From: Aldehydirespirator sp965200005
Lineage (GTDB): Bacteria > Actinomycetota > Acidimicrobiia > Acidimicrobiales > Aldehydirespiratoraceae
Direction of reading: 5' to 3'
Length of the DNA: 64,000 bases
Assembly (NCBI GenBank): GCA_965200005.1
Contig: OZ241331.1
Span: 620,001 to 684,000, forward strand
Positions 8,631-19,347 of this stretch are shown one piece after another (positions within the stretch are counted from its first letter, which is position 1; every line of letters starts with the position of its first letter). The position numbers and the translations under genes were made by a program. The notes below the pieces were generated by a model. That model was given only the letters and a program-made list of their open reading frames with translations. It ran no database searches and was not told where the DNA came from.

Positions 8631-9218
8631 ATGAATGTGCGGATCGTGTGGATGATGAGATCTATCGGATGCCTAGAACTCAAAGACAAACGGCCCCTCC
8701 CGTCTGACTACCGGGCTCATTGGTTGTCTCGACAGCAGGTCTCGGAGCGATGTTCAACGCATACAGGTGGCCATGACCTACGCAAGTCATCGCCGTGCTG
8801 CTTGTAGTTGCGAAACTCCCCGTTTCGAATCACGTCTTCCAGTACTCCTGACTGTCCTGTATAAGCCAACTGAACTTGATGAGATCCACGCGTCGTGCCT
8901 CGACCTTGTCAACAGTCCTATTGATGGCGCCTTCTGAGACTGCTTGAGACTTGTGACAAGAACTCGGGAGGAAAGCGAGACGCACGGAGAGCGTTGAAGT
9001 CGCAACCTTAGCGCCACCATCGCGACACCCCACCCGATTGCAATGGTCAAGTTGCACCCAACAGACCGCCGCTGTCACGGCTTGACTCTCCTATGTCATA
9101 ACTTGGCTTGTCACACCTTGGCTCTAGAGTTGCGGCTACGCCCCCCCCCTGGCGATTCGGGGCTTCGAGAAAGACTCGGACGGCTGGGATTGGGAAGTCG
9201 ATTGCTCTAGGAGCCGCC
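8631..9218. other. 588-base region upstream of the HMA-like operon
   Basis: No recognisable gene. Leftward open frames of about 80 codons near 8787-9078 have no family features and I treat them as chance. The region must hold the promoter of the rightward defence operon. A run of nine C (9141-9149) lies 70 bases before the chosen GTG start, and AGGAG is present at 9209-9213. A rightward frame open from 9108 would add 37 residues to the ATPase, but they do not look like the family's N-terminus. Confidence 0.45.
9141..9149. repeat. Homopolymer run of nine C upstream of the DUF499 ATPase start
   Basis: Nine consecutive C lie about 70 bases upstream of the GTG start at 9219, in the likely promoter or 5' untranslated region of the defence operon. 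Runs this long are prone to slippage and, when placed near promoters, can tune expression in known phase-variable genes. Confidence 0.7.
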
Positions 9219-12200
9219 GTGACAGCGTTGGTTGACATTCGTGAATCATGTGTTCCCCGCCCGGAAGTTCTGCAGGGCGGACTGTCGGACAAGCTCTTTG
9301 CAGCTCAACTTGACCAGGTTGTTGCTGGCGCGCCCGGATACGAAAGTTACGCGGATGCTGACAGCTTCTTTGACCTGACGTATCCCACGAAGGGTCTCAA
9401 GGACCTGCTCAACAGCACGTTTGCGCATATCAACGCAGACGCGCGTTATTTTGCGCTAATGCCCCCCCCCCGCGGCATATTTCAGTATCTGAGAGTAGAT
9501 TCTACGATCATTCTGTAGCAGCTGAACATGCTGTATATCGCTACGAGACTTCATTTGGTGGAGGCAAGACCCACGGGCTGATCGCTCTCTGGCACCTTGC
9601 TCGGGGTGCGAAACCCGAGAATCTCACTGACTTTGTTGACCCGGCCTTGTTACCAAAGCAGTGTGCCGTGGCTGCCCTGGTCGGTGACACTCTCGATCCT
9701 GTCAACGGACTCACGCCCGATGGCAACACGACCTACACGTTCTGGGGTGAGATCGGACGCCAGCTCGGACCGTTTGCATGGCACAGGCTGGCTGCGAGCG
9801 ATGCCGCCCGCACAGGCCCAGGCAAGCAGGTATGGCTTGACATCTTCGATGACACACCGACGATCATCATCATCGACGAGCTTGCAGTTCATCTTGAACA
9901 ACTAAAGACGTCGGGTAGCGCCACCATTCGCAAGCAAGCGGACGCCTCGATTCAGGCCCTCAAGGTGTTGGTTGAAGCGGTAACAGCAGCCCCAGCCGTG
10001 AGATTGATCCTGACTCTTCCTACAGGCACCACAGCATTCGACGAGAGCACCAAGAGTCTCGCCAATGTCCTGAACGAGGTCGAGCGCCAGAAACTCACAA
10101 CCGAGGTTTTAGACGTAGTGGGCCGCTCCAAGGGAGCCTCTGGCCGACCCGCTGACGATCATGAGATCGGTTACATCCTGCAGCGACGGCTCTTCCGAAG
10201 AGTTGACCCGACGGCTGCCGACTCAGCGTTCTCGGCGTACAAGGAGTTGTACGCCGAACTCACCGACAACGACGTAGCCGCGGGGCCGGCAACAGTTGAC
10301 CCTGCGAGCTACTGCGACCGGATCCGTACCAGCTACCCGTTCCATCCTGCGCTGATCGACATGCTCGACAAGGGCATCGGCCCTATGCCCGGCTTCCAAA
10401 GAGCCCGAGGCGCACTAAAGATGCTCGCCGAAGCGGTGGCACACCTTTGGAACGCGGAGCGAACTCGATCGGTGCCGATCATCAACCTTGGTGACCTGCC
10501 ACTTGAAGCCGCAGACGTCCGGACTTGCATCACAACCGCTGTTGATCGTGAAACGATGGAAGGGCCAGCGCTCGCAGACTTTGCGACTCCTGGGAGCCAC
10601 GCGGCTGGGGTAGACAGCAAGAGGTTTCCGGTTGAACGTTTGGCGACCCGAGGCTGCACAGCCGTCTTCTGCCACAGCATCGGTGGAACGACGACGCTAG
10701 GTGCGACGGAGCCGGACGTATTCGTGGGCACCCTGCGACCAGGCGAGAAGCCCGAGACTGTCAGCGAAGCCTTGTCTCAGACAGCCCAGCGAGCCTGGCA
10801 TCTGGAGTTCGATGGAAACCGCTGGTTCTTGCGGGTCAAGCCCAATGCAAACAAGATCATTGCGGACGAGGCCAGAAACGTCTCAAATGCCGATGTCACC
10901 GAGGAACTAGATCGCAAGATCCACGACCTGTTCCCAAACGCTCAGAGCACTGGTGTAGTTCGGTTCCCGGCCGGACCTGTTGATGTGCTGGACAGGCCTC
11001 AACTGCAGTTGGTTGTAATGAGCGCCGCCGATGTGACCGTCACGACTCACGACGCATCCAAACCTCCGCAGTCAATTCAGGACATCGCCGAAAGAGCTGG
11101 CGCTTCGGAGTCGCCACGCACGTATCGCAACGGTGTTGTGTTTCTCGTAGCCGAGCACGGCCAACTCTCAGCAGTCCGAAGGACTGTTCAATTCGAACTT
11201 GCGGCAAAGCGGCTTGCGAATACCCCGGAATTGCAGGCCAATCTCGACAAGTCAGTTGATACTCAAATCAAGAAATACTCCCGGGAAGCAAACCTCAAGA
11301 CCCGCGTCGCAATTGCTTCGGGTTACCGGCATCTCTACCGACCATCTGGCTCAAGATACAACTCATTCTTGACACATCTCGATGTGTCTCCATCCATTCA
11401 GGGAAAGGTCAGGGGCTCCCAGACTCAAGTGATCGTTGAGCTACTGGAGAAACACGACAAGATCAGCGACAAGGCGCCCGCTACCGACTTACTGGCCCAG
11501 AAGTCGGGCTTCTCGAAGACCGGCGAGATCACGACCAAAGACCTTGCAAGCACCTTCTGGAAAGACCCCGAACAGCCGATCTTTCTTGATCCAGCACTGC
11601 TCAACGAAGCAATTCAGAACGGTGTACGTAATGGCACCTGGGTGTACTACGACGCTAAGTCAGAGAAGGCGTACACCAAAGAGGCGGCCCCTCCCCGAGC
11701 ACGAACTGCATCGGATGCTTGGCTTTATAGCTACCCGAGAGCACATGAATTAGGGATCTTGCAACTGCCAGTTACTTCGGAGGCGATTCGCAAGGTGCTT
11801 AATCGCGACGAGCATGCTGGCGAAGTTTCAGGTCAGACGCTGCGAAGTGTGCTTGAGGAGACGCTTAGGGGCGAGCCAGAAAAAGACGAGATCGCTCGGA
11901 TACTGGCGTATGCATCGCCGGAGCGAGATGACATCGTCGTTGTGCGCACCAGTGATCAGCCTCTCAAGAAACTGCAGTCGTCGGAGATAGCAGCGGCGCG
12001 TCTTGAAGACTTGACAATCCTCACTCGCAAGGTTGCTATTGCTCAACAAATCCTGCGTCCAAACGACGGTGGGCCTGAGGAGCGTCAGGTTGAAGCTCAG
12101 GGCAGTGTGGGTAAAGCGCTGCAATCCATCACGGACCAAATCCGAGACACTGACTTGCGGCAAGTCACTGAGTTAACGGTTAAGGCATCTGTGGAGTTCG

Positions 12201-12547
12201 GGCAGACCACTTCGGACCTTCAGGTTTTGGCAATCTGTGTTCCTCAGTTGCCGGACTTTGAGTGTGAAATAGCTTCCAAACTGAACGTCTCGTTCCGAGG
12301 CTTGAAGGGTGGCATGCACTTCAAGGTCTCTGGATCTTCAAGCCACTACCACCAGATTGAGCAGAAGGCCCTCGCAGTTGCGAACGCAGGTAGCGACATA
12401 AACGGCAGCCTTACTGTCACCTTCCGTCCACGACATCGGCTTCGCTTCGGCGACAACGCCTGGCAGAACTTCGCCACGATTCTTAAGGAAAACAACCCGG
12501 GGAAGGTTCAGGTCGTCGCTCACGTCACCAAGGAGGTGGAGGCCTGA
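9219..12547 (+). CDS. DUF499-family AAA-type ATPase of an HMA-like defence locus, frame broken at a C10 run
   Basis: The N-terminal part (from GTG 9219, AGGAG upstream) reads ALVDIRESCVPRPEVL and DLTYPTKGLKDLLNSTF, the standard opening of DUF499 ATPases. The frame then breaks at ten C (9462-9471). In the -1 frame it resumes and reaches YRYETSFGGGKTHGLIALWH, the family's Walker A (about residue 112), followed by Walker B TIIIIDELA (about 215). It then runs on to the stop at 12547, about 1,100 residues in total, which is full length. Eleven or eight C would restore one frame. DUF499 proteins accompany DUF1156 methylases and PLD-helicases in HMA-type antiviral loci. As assembled, the gene is off or is mis-sequenced. 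Translation could restart internally, but that product would lack the Walker A. Confidence 0.85.
9462..9471. repeat. Homopolymer run of ten C inside the ATPase gene (frame break)
   Basis: The upstream frame reads ATG-CCC-CCC-CCC-CGC and stops at 9518, while the Walker A frame enters as CCG-CGG. Length change by +1 or -2 C joins them. This is the likely slippage site or, alternatively, a homopolymer sequencing error. Confidence 0.8.
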
Positions 12548-12579
12548 GGGTTAGCTGGCCTCGGTAAGGCCACGGGCCG

Positions 12580-13014
12580 ATGACATACTTCAACGCCGCG
12601 GCGTGCAGTTTTGTTGTGCAACTGCACCCATCCGCTGCTGACAAACATTGGGGATTTGCGCTAGACGAAGTAACGCCGATCGGTGTCGAACGAGTCGCCA
12701 CGGTCACCCCTGAACGTGCGGCCCAACATCGCCCTGCAGTCGTCGCAGCCATCAAGAGCGACGGCTACCGAATTACGCGTCTCGGACTCTCACATCGACG
12801 GAAACCATTAACGCTTACACAAGATCCGGGCGTTCGACTTGCTTTATCGGTACTCGCCACCGACCCTCTGAGAAGTGTTGCCAGACGTAACGCAGTTGCC
12901 AATGGAATCCAAAGACTCGGAGTCGAAGAGTCTCTCTACTGGTTTGCCCAAATCCGTGGACACAATGGTCGGAGAGCGGTGCGGGCACTACGACTGCTTG
13001 TGGCTGAGGTCTGA
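12580..13014 (+). CDS. Small protein of the HMA-like operon, family uncertain
   Basis: A 144-residue protein between the ATPase (32 bases upstream) and the methylase (3 bases downstream), so certainly part of the operon. It begins with a beta-rich segment (AACSFVVQLHPS, WGFALDEVTP) and ends with helices (LALSVLATDPLRSVARRNAV, then GIQRLGVEESLYWFAQI and RRAVRALRLLVAEV). The closing R-A-L-R-x-L-L pattern recalls small uncharacterised proteins seen next to DUF499 ATPases (possibly the DUF7680 or DUF3780 type), but I cannot confirm either. No catalytic motif is visible. It may be an adaptor or specificity subunit for its neighbours. Confidence 0.7.
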   Translation: MTYFNAAACSFVVQLHPSAADKHWGFALDEVTPIGVERVATVTPERAAQHRPAVVAAIKSDGYRITRLGLSHRRKPLTLTQDPGVRLALSVLATDPLRSVARRNAVANGIQRLGVEESLYWFAQIRGHNGRRAVRALRLLVAEV

Positions 13015-13017
13015 GAA

Positions 13018-15999
13018 GTGGCGGGCCAAACAGGCAGACCACGTCTGTTCATTGAGGATGAGTTTCCTGTCAAAGAAATCGGGATTGAGTGTGTACGTGA
13101 GAGCGCCCCTATTCCGGGACAATTCCCCAAACTCAAGACCTTGCATGTCTGGTGGGCACGCCGACCTTTAGTGGCAAGTTCAGCCGCGATTCTCGGCAGT
13201 CTCATGCCCACTTGGAGCCAATCACTCGCCGACCAGTTCCCCAACAATCCAGAGCTTGCGACGCGACAGAACTACCGAAAATGGTTCCTCAAGCTCTGCG
13301 GAATCTTAGGTGATCCAATAGCAGCGCGCAAGCAGATTGACATTGAGAATGCGCTAGGAATCCGAACCAACACCAACAAGTACGGATACAAGCAGGCATT
13401 TCGAAACAGTCTTTCGCCCGAGGTCCTGCGCTTGCTCCAAGCGGTTCTGTATGTCACTTGGGGGCGTGTCCCACGTGTGCTTGACCCCACCGCTGGTGGT
13501 GGATCAATACCATTCCAATCCGCACGATTCAAACTACATGTACATGCAAACGATCTAAATCCTGTAGCGGCAGCGATACTGAATTCAACACTGCGTATTC
13601 CCAAGCAGTTTGGCAACTCAATGGACCACGAACTCAAGGCGTGGGGTAATACACTTGTCAATAGACTTTCAAATCGTCTATCTGAGTACTTTCAGTTGCC
13701 AGATGCGAGCGATAACAACTCCTACATATTTGCTCGAACAATTGTATGTCCCCGGACGGCGAAGACGGTCCCACTTGTTGGTAACTGGTCACTGCGGCGG
13801 GCCAAGAAGCCGGTTGCGGTTCGCCTAATCACACGGCGAGGTGGTGTTGAACTGAATGAGCCGGAGTTTGAGGTTGTTGAGGGTGACAATATTGACTTCG
13901 ATCCGAAGAAGGCTGCTACTTGGTCGCGTGGCAAAGGAGTCTCTCCTTGGGATGGCTTGCCTATTGATGGTGAGTACATTCGAGGCGAGGCGCGGGCGGG
14001 GCGTATGGGTGAGGTCTTGTATGCAGTCGCAATCCGTATTGGACGGAAACGCACGTTTCGGTCGCCGGCCCCAACCGACCTCGCTGCTCTGGATGCAGCC
14101 GAAGTCGAACTGAACCGCGTCTTACCAGAGTGGGAGCGCAAGGACATCTTGCCAACCGAGTCAGTCCCGCAAGGTGCCAAGACACAAGAACTCTTGAACT
14201 ACGGAGTGCGCCGATGGCGCGACACGTTCTCTACTCGGCAACTGCTCGTACATGGATGTTTCGTTGAGGAGTTCCACCGACTGATCCCCGAAGTCCGCCG
14301 CTCGTGTGGTCGAGGGCGCGGAGATGCAATTTTGACCCTCCTTGCAATGATGCAGGGCAAGGCTATCGATTACTCAAGTCGACAAACCATGTGGGATGTG
14401 ACCCGTCAGAAAGTGGCCCACGCGTTCGCGATACATGCGTTTCCGTTTAAGCACGCGTTCGGTGAATTTGAGGCGGGCCGAGAACTGTTTTCCTGGTGTC
14501 TCAAACAGCTTCTCGATGCCTATTCGGAACTGTGTAAGTTGATCGAGCCTGACGGTGAGTCCAATAGTGTTCGACTAATCAACAAGTCTTTGGAATCTGT
14601 CGATACTACAGTGACATGTCAGAGCGCCGCTCACCTCCCAATGTTGGACGATAGATTTCAGACGCTCATCTGTATTGATCCTCCCTACTATGACAACGTT
14701 CAGTATGCTGAATTGTCGGACTACTTCTATGTATGGGAAAAGCGGACGCTCGGCAAAATCTATCCGGAATTCTTTGCCGATGAACTGACTAACAAACACG
14801 ATGAAGCTGTTAAGAACAAGGCTCGCTTCGCATCACTGGGCAAGAGGGCCAATCGCTTCGCGCACAACGACTACCGGATCAAGATGGCTGCGATCTTTCG
14901 AGAGTGTCACAGGGTCATGCGCGACAACGGTGCCATGTGTGTGATGTTCACCCATAAGGCAGCCGATGCTTGGGACGGCCTGGGCACTGCATTGCTGCAG
15001 GCCGGATTCACGATCGAGACTTCATGGCCTGTACACACCGAGTCCGAGAGTTCGCTACATCAGGCAAAGTCCAACGCCGCTAAGTCGACGATCTTCCTGG
15101 TGTGTCGCAAGCGTCTTGGCCACGTCAGCACGAGTGATCGAACCTACCTCAGCAGCATCGAGGCCGAGATACGGGACGCGACCCGAGATGCTCTTGAGCG
15201 ATCTGTCGCGCAGGGTCTCGACGGAGTCGACTCGTTGCTATCGACGTATGGCCCAGCGCTGTCGGTGCTGTCAAGGTACTGGCCGGTTTATTCCAGTGAG
15301 ACGGATGAGCAGGGTCGATCCAGAGAACTGAGGCCCGAAGAAGCGCTCCACATTGCACGCTCCGAAGTCACTCGTTTACTTCGCCAGCGGCTAGTGGGTA
15401 CACAGGTCGAGTTCGATGCTCTGACCGACTTCACGATCCTCGCCTGGGATGTCTTCAGGGCCCGACAAGTCGTCTTCGACGAGGCTCGCCGTCTTGCACT
15501 TGCAACTGGTGGCCTCGACATGAAGGAGTTGGCGCGTCACAAGATCGTGACTGCCAAGTCGGGCAAGGTCACGCTTCTCCCACCCGAGAAACGTGTCCGT
15601 GTTGAACGCAGGGTGGATGCTGGACGAAGCGGCCCATCGTTGTCGTCGTTCGGTCTGGAGTCCGACGATCCGAGTGAACGGCTTGCTGGTGTGCACCGAG
15701 GAAGGCAGCATTTTCCTTACCTAATCGATGCGGTTCACACCGCTCTTTACGTCGCCAAAGAAGATGGCTTTGGTGCTGCCAAACGCTGGCTGGATGACCG
15801 ACAACTCACCACGAATCCACGCTTCGTTAGCTGCTTGCAAGCACTCGTCAACGCCATCCCCAGAAGTAAGACGAAGGGCAAGTGGAACATTGAGGAGGCT
15901 GAGCAACTTGACACGCTCGCCAAGACGTACTTCGACCAGATCAAGCTGCCCGAAGAACAAACATCTCCCGAACAAGAACAACTGAAGCTCACCAAGTGA
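13018..15999 (+). CDS. DUF1156 DNA methyltransferase (HMA-like methylase)
   Basis: A 993-residue DNA methylase. The N-terminal DUF1156 region contains FPVKEIGIECVRESAPIPGQ and LKTLHVWWARRPLVASSAAI (residues 12-60). The SAM-binding motif DPTAGGGSIPFQ is near 155 and the catalytic DPPYYDNVQYAELSDYFYVW near 554, so the DPPY type predicts methylation of an exocyclic amino group (N6-adenine, or possibly N4-cytosine). The GTG start follows the small gene by 3 bases. In HMA and related loci the methylase marks host DNA so that the ATPase and helicase act on unmodified invading DNA. It is intact, so host marking could continue even with the ATPase switched off. The C-terminal 150 residues include Lys/Glu-rich charged segments. 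Confidence 0.9.
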   Translation: MAGQTGRPRLFIEDEFPVKEIGIECVRESAPIPGQFPKLKTLHVWWARRPLVASSAAILGSLMPTWSQSLADQFPNNPELATRQNYRKWFLKLCGILGDPIAARKQIDIENALGIRTNTNKYGYKQAFRNSLSPEVLRLLQAVLYVTWGRVPRVLDPTAGGGSIPFQSARFKLHVHANDLNPVAAAILNSTLRIPKQFGNSMDHELKAWGNTLVNRLSNRLSEYFQLPDASDNNSYIFARTIVCPRTAKTVPLVGNWSLRRAKKPVAVRLITRRGGVELNEPEFEVVEGDNIDFDPKKAATWSRGKGVSPWDGLPIDGEYIRGEARAGRMGEVLYAVAIRIGRKRTFRSPAPTDLAALDAAEVELNRVLPEWERKDILPTESVPQGAKTQELLNYGVRRWRDTFSTRQLLVHGCFVEEFHRLIPEVRRSCGRGRGDAILTLLAMMQGKAIDYSSRQTMWDVTRQKVAHAFAIHAFPFKHAFGEFEAGRELFSWCLKQLLDAYSELCKLIEPDGESNSVRLINKSLESVDTTVTCQSAAHLPMLDDRFQTLICIDPPYYDNVQYAELSDYFYVWEKRTLGKIYPEFFADELTNKHDEAVKNKARFASLGKRANRFAHNDYRIKMAAIFRECHRVMRDNGAMCVMFTHKAADAWDGLGTALLQAGFTIETSWPVHTESESSLHQAKSNAAKSTIFLVCRKRLGHVSTSDRTYLSSIEAEIRDATRDALERSVAQGLDGVDSLLSTYGPALSVLSRYWPVYSSETDEQGRSRELRPEEALHIARSEVTRLLRQRLVGTQVEFDALTDFTILAWDVFRARQVVFDEARRLALATGGLDMKELARHKIVTAKSGKVTLLPPEKRVRVERRVDAGRSGPSLSSFGLESDDPSERLAGVHRGRQHFPYLIDAVHTALYVAKEDGFGAAKRWLDDRQLTTNPRFVSCLQALVNAIPRSKTKGKWNIEEAEQLDTLAKTYFDQIKLPEEQTSPEQEQLKLTK

Positions 16000-16099
16000 C
16001 CACCCAAAGCCGAAGCGCTCGACAGCCGAAGTCACCCTCTCAAACCACAACCCAACGCTGCAAGACACTCACTCACAAGTCAGTATCCAAACGGCTGCC

Positions 16100-19000
16100 G
16101 TGTCCCGCTTCATAAGTGTCATAACCGACGGCTTCAAGGAACTTGATCTCAAGAGTCGTTATTCGACTGGCAATGACGATCCATTGAACGACTTCTACGT
16201 GCCGGTGCTCGAGCGAGCATTCAGTTATGACCGCATCGCTGGATACTTCGCTTCCTCCGCGTTCATCTCAGCGGCCTCGGGGCTGGCCTGTTTCATTAAC
16301 AACGCCGGCACGATCCGTCTCATCGTCGGCGCCCAACTCAGCGAGTACGACCGCCATGCACTACAAGGCCAGGCTTCCCTTGATGACGTCCTAACCAGGA
16401 GCCTTTCGTTCAGTGCCGTCGAAGCTGACCAAGTAGCTCGACGACATGTGGAAGTACTTGCTTGGCTGGTCCGCGAACGCCGACTGCAGCTGCGAGTCTG
16501 TGTACCGAGCAACCTCCTGCCCCACACGACCGACGCCACCAACGGCAACGCTCACCCGCAGGCGATAACCCATGACGGCTACTTCCATGTGAAGGTGGGT
16601 GTGCTAACCGACGGGGTCGGCGACAAGATCGCCTTTAGTGGCAGCGTCAACGAGACCGCTGCCGGATGGCAGAAGAACTACGAAGACTTCAGCGTCTACA
16701 CCTCGTGGAAGGCGGAGTCATGGAATGACCACGCCGTTGGCAGGTTGGCCGAGTTCGAGAGGCTGTGGCGCGGTGAACTGGTAGCGGGCTGGCGCAGCAT
16801 CGACTTGCCTGAAGCCGTCGAGCACAACCTCCTCAAGCTGATACCACCAGACGAAGACTGGAAGCCGCCAAACCTCTACGAACAGCCCGAAACTCCGACA
16901 TGCCAGCCGCTCTCCGATGAAGACCTAGCTGCGATCGAACGAATCCGGCAAGCACCCACAACATCCACAGGCGTGGGGCTGCTGTCGGCAGGCATCACCC
17001 CGTGGCCACATCAGCTCAACATTGCTAGGCGCATCTGCGATACCTGGCCACGGTCATATCTGCTCGCAGACGAGGTCGGGCTCGGCAAGACCATCGAAGC
17101 AGGCCTGGTGATACGTGAGCTAATGCTCGCCGGCAAGGTGAGAACCGCGCTGATCCTGGTACCGGCATCGGTACTGATCCAGTGGCAACAAGAACTCGCC
17201 GAGAAGTTCCTGCTCGACATACCTCGCCTGGTTGGCAACAAGTTGGTGTTCGACGATGGTCGAAGCCGAAAGCTCGCGGCCGATGAAGATCGCTGGCGCG
17301 CCTCGCCGCTGCTGCTGGCATCGTCACATCTGGCACGCAGGCGCGCACACCGCAACGTGTTGTGCAGCGGCAACCAGAAGTGGGATCTAATCCTCGTCGA
17401 CGAAGCCCACCATGCTCGCCGGCGTGGCCACAAGCCCAACGGCACTCCCAACGAGATACTTGCCACTCTGCTGGATTTGCGTAAGCGCCAGATGTACCGG
17501 GCACTGCTACTTGCTTCGGCAACACCGATGCAGATGCACACCCACGACCTCTGGGACTTGCTTGCCCTCTTCGGGCTACCGCCCAGGTGGAGAGACAGCG
17601 CAGATGTCATGCGCGAGTACTACGAGCAACTCCATGAGCCGTTCACCAGGCGTAACTGGGGTTTTCTCAAATTCATGGTCGCGGGTCATTTCGCTGATCC
17701 GAAGGCTGCAACGGATCCTGAACTCGTCGAAGAGATCAAGTTTGAGTTGGGTTTCGCCGGGGCTAGCCGGTTGAGGGATTTCCACGAGAACGGTCTGCCG
17801 ACGCCCAGAAACCTGCCTGCGGATCAACGCCCTTTCTGGAATCGCTGGCTTAGGGCGAACACGCCGGTCGCTGATCGAGTGTTCCGCACCACACGCAAGA
17901 CACTTCGCAGCTACTCAAAAGAAGGGATTCTCGCCTCCGACACAGTAATCCCTACTAGGCAGATCGTCGATCGCCGCTTTGGGCTCGGGCAAGCAGCATC
18001 GGCCTACCAGCACATCGACGACTACATCAAGGGTCACTACGACCGCTATCTCGAGGGCGGCAGCACAACCAAACCACTCGGCTTCATCATGGCGATCTAT
18101 CGCCGTCGCCTTACCTCAAGCTTCCATGCCATCAAGCGTTCGTTGCAACGACGGCGCGCGGCGTTGACACAGGCACGTGCGGGACTGGCGGCACTGCTGG
18201 ATGATGATGATCGCGGCACGCTTGAAGGCTCCTTCGCCGATCTTGATCCCCTGGCTCGGCTAGATGACACGGCGTCCCGTGGCATCAATGTCCAGCGATT
18301 GCTTGCTGGACAAGACCTAGAGGTTGAGATCGCCGCACTTGACTCGCTCATCGAAGAACTTGCTTCGCTGCCACCCATCGAACCAAAGATGGCAGGACTC
18401 GGCAAGGTGATCAGTGCCGCCACCACAGGTGGCGAGACATCAGCCGTCGTGTTCACCCAGTACGCCGACACGCTTCGATACATCCGCAGCCAACTTCGCC
18501 ACGTTTACGGAAAACGCATCGCTTGCTATCACGGGGGAGCCGGCGAGATCTGGGACAGCGATACCCAAGATTGGTTGAAGATAAGCAAGGAGCATGTCAA
18601 ACGCAGGTTCCGCAGTGGCGAGATCCGTGTGTTGATCGGCACCGACTCAATGTCTGAGGGCCTCAACCTGCAGACATGTTCGGTGCTCGTGAATTTCGAT
18701 CTGCCCTGGAACTTCGCTCGAGTCGAGCAGCGCATTGGGCGCCTGGATCGCATCAATGGGAGGCGCAAAGTCCGTGTCTTCAACCTGTTCTATGAGGGAA
18801 CAGTCGAAGATGACATCTACAGCAGACTGCGGGAACGACATGACTGGTTCGGAGCAGTTCTCGGTGCAGCGGCACCTGTGTTGGCCACAACCGATGACCT
18901 GATCCGTGACGCTGCTATGGGTCGCCGATCGGCTAACTCAGTCGTTGAACAGATCGAAGATGATATGGGTGCGATCCATAATGCACCAGTGAATCTCGAC

Positions 19001-19273
19001 CACATCGACTCTGTACCAACATTCCGCAATGATCTTCAACCAGCGATGACACTTAAGGACTTGCAAGACACACTGTTCGGGATCCCTGCGGCACGTGCCT
19101 GCCTTTCGCAACACGAGGCAGACTCGCGAGTCTGGGAGTTGAGATTCGGAACGAAGCGTCAACTCGTGACTTTCGATGCCAAGTGCTACGACAACTCAGA
19201 AGTCGAGAAACTACAACTCTTCACCTGGGGTAACCCAACCCTCAACCAATTCCTCGGCTTCCTCCAACCCTGA
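16100..19273 (+). CDS. PLD-nuclease / SNF2-type helicase fusion (HMA-like helicase)
   Basis: A 1,057-residue fusion. Residues 1-240 are a phospholipase-D-like nuclease domain: the N-terminus DPLNDFYVPVLERAFSYDRI is typical and the HxK motif with following serine/asparagine reads FHVKVGVLTD...SGSVNET (near 162-178). A superfamily 2 helicase of the SNF2 type follows, with Walker A ADEVGLGKTIEAGL (about 324), DEAH (about 435), FTQYADTLRYI (about 783) and the arginine-bearing RIGRLDRING (about 877). It lies 100 bases after the methylase in the same direction; no strong ribosome site was seen before GTG 16100. It probably moves along and cleaves unmodified DNA. It is intact. Confidence 0.9.
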   Translation: MSRFISVITDGFKELDLKSRYSTGNDDPLNDFYVPVLERAFSYDRIAGYFASSAFISAASGLACFINNAGTIRLIVGAQLSEYDRHALQGQASLDDVLTRSLSFSAVEADQVARRHVEVLAWLVRERRLQLRVCVPSNLLPHTTDATNGNAHPQAITHDGYFHVKVGVLTDGVGDKIAFSGSVNETAAGWQKNYEDFSVYTSWKAESWNDHAVGRLAEFERLWRGELVAGWRSIDLPEAVEHNLLKLIPPDEDWKPPNLYEQPETPTCQPLSDEDLAAIERIRQAPTTSTGVGLLSAGITPWPHQLNIARRICDTWPRSYLLADEVGLGKTIEAGLVIRELMLAGKVRTALILVPASVLIQWQQELAEKFLLDIPRLVGNKLVFDDGRSRKLAADEDRWRASPLLLASSHLARRRAHRNVLCSGNQKWDLILVDEAHHARRRGHKPNGTPNEILATLLDLRKRQMYRALLLASATPMQMHTHDLWDLLALFGLPPRWRDSADVMREYYEQLHEPFTRRNWGFLKFMVAGHFADPKAATDPELVEEIKFELGFAGASRLRDFHENGLPTPRNLPADQRPFWNRWLRANTPVADRVFRTTRKTLRSYSKEGILASDTVIPTRQIVDRRFGLGQAASAYQHIDDYIKGHYDRYLEGGSTTKPLGFIMAIYRRRLTSSFHAIKRSLQRRRAALTQARAGLAALLDDDDRGTLEGSFADLDPLARLDDTASRGINVQRLLAGQDLEVEIAALDSLIEELASLPPIEPKMAGLGKVISAATTGGETSAVVFTQYADTLRYIRSQLRHVYGKRIACYHGGAGEIWDSDTQDWLKISKEHVKRRFRSGEIRVLIGTDSMSEGLNLQTCSVLVNFDLPWNFARVEQRIGRLDRINGRRKVRVFNLFYEGTVEDDIYSRLRERHDWFGAVLGAAAPVLATTDDLIRDAAMGRRSANSVVEQIEDDMGAIHNAPVNLDHIDSVPTFRNDLQPAMTLKDLQDTLFGIPAARACLSQHEADSRVWELRFGTKRQLVTFDAKCYDNSEVEKLQLFTWGNPTLNQFLGFLQP

Positions 19274-19347
19274 ATCTCCGCATTGCCCCTTCGCTAGCTA
19301 TCCGTACCCGCCGCCCAGACAGTGTTGGCAGTGAAACGATCCGACCT

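Noticed and set aside
8787..9078. Leftward open frames of 80-87 codons upstream of the HMA-like operon
   Set aside because: No family features, no ribosome site and they overlap each other in different frames.
13018..15999. Classification of the locus as DISARM
   Set aside because: The DrmA/DrmB-type proteins of DISARM are absent, while DUF499 and DUF1156 fit the HMA layout better.
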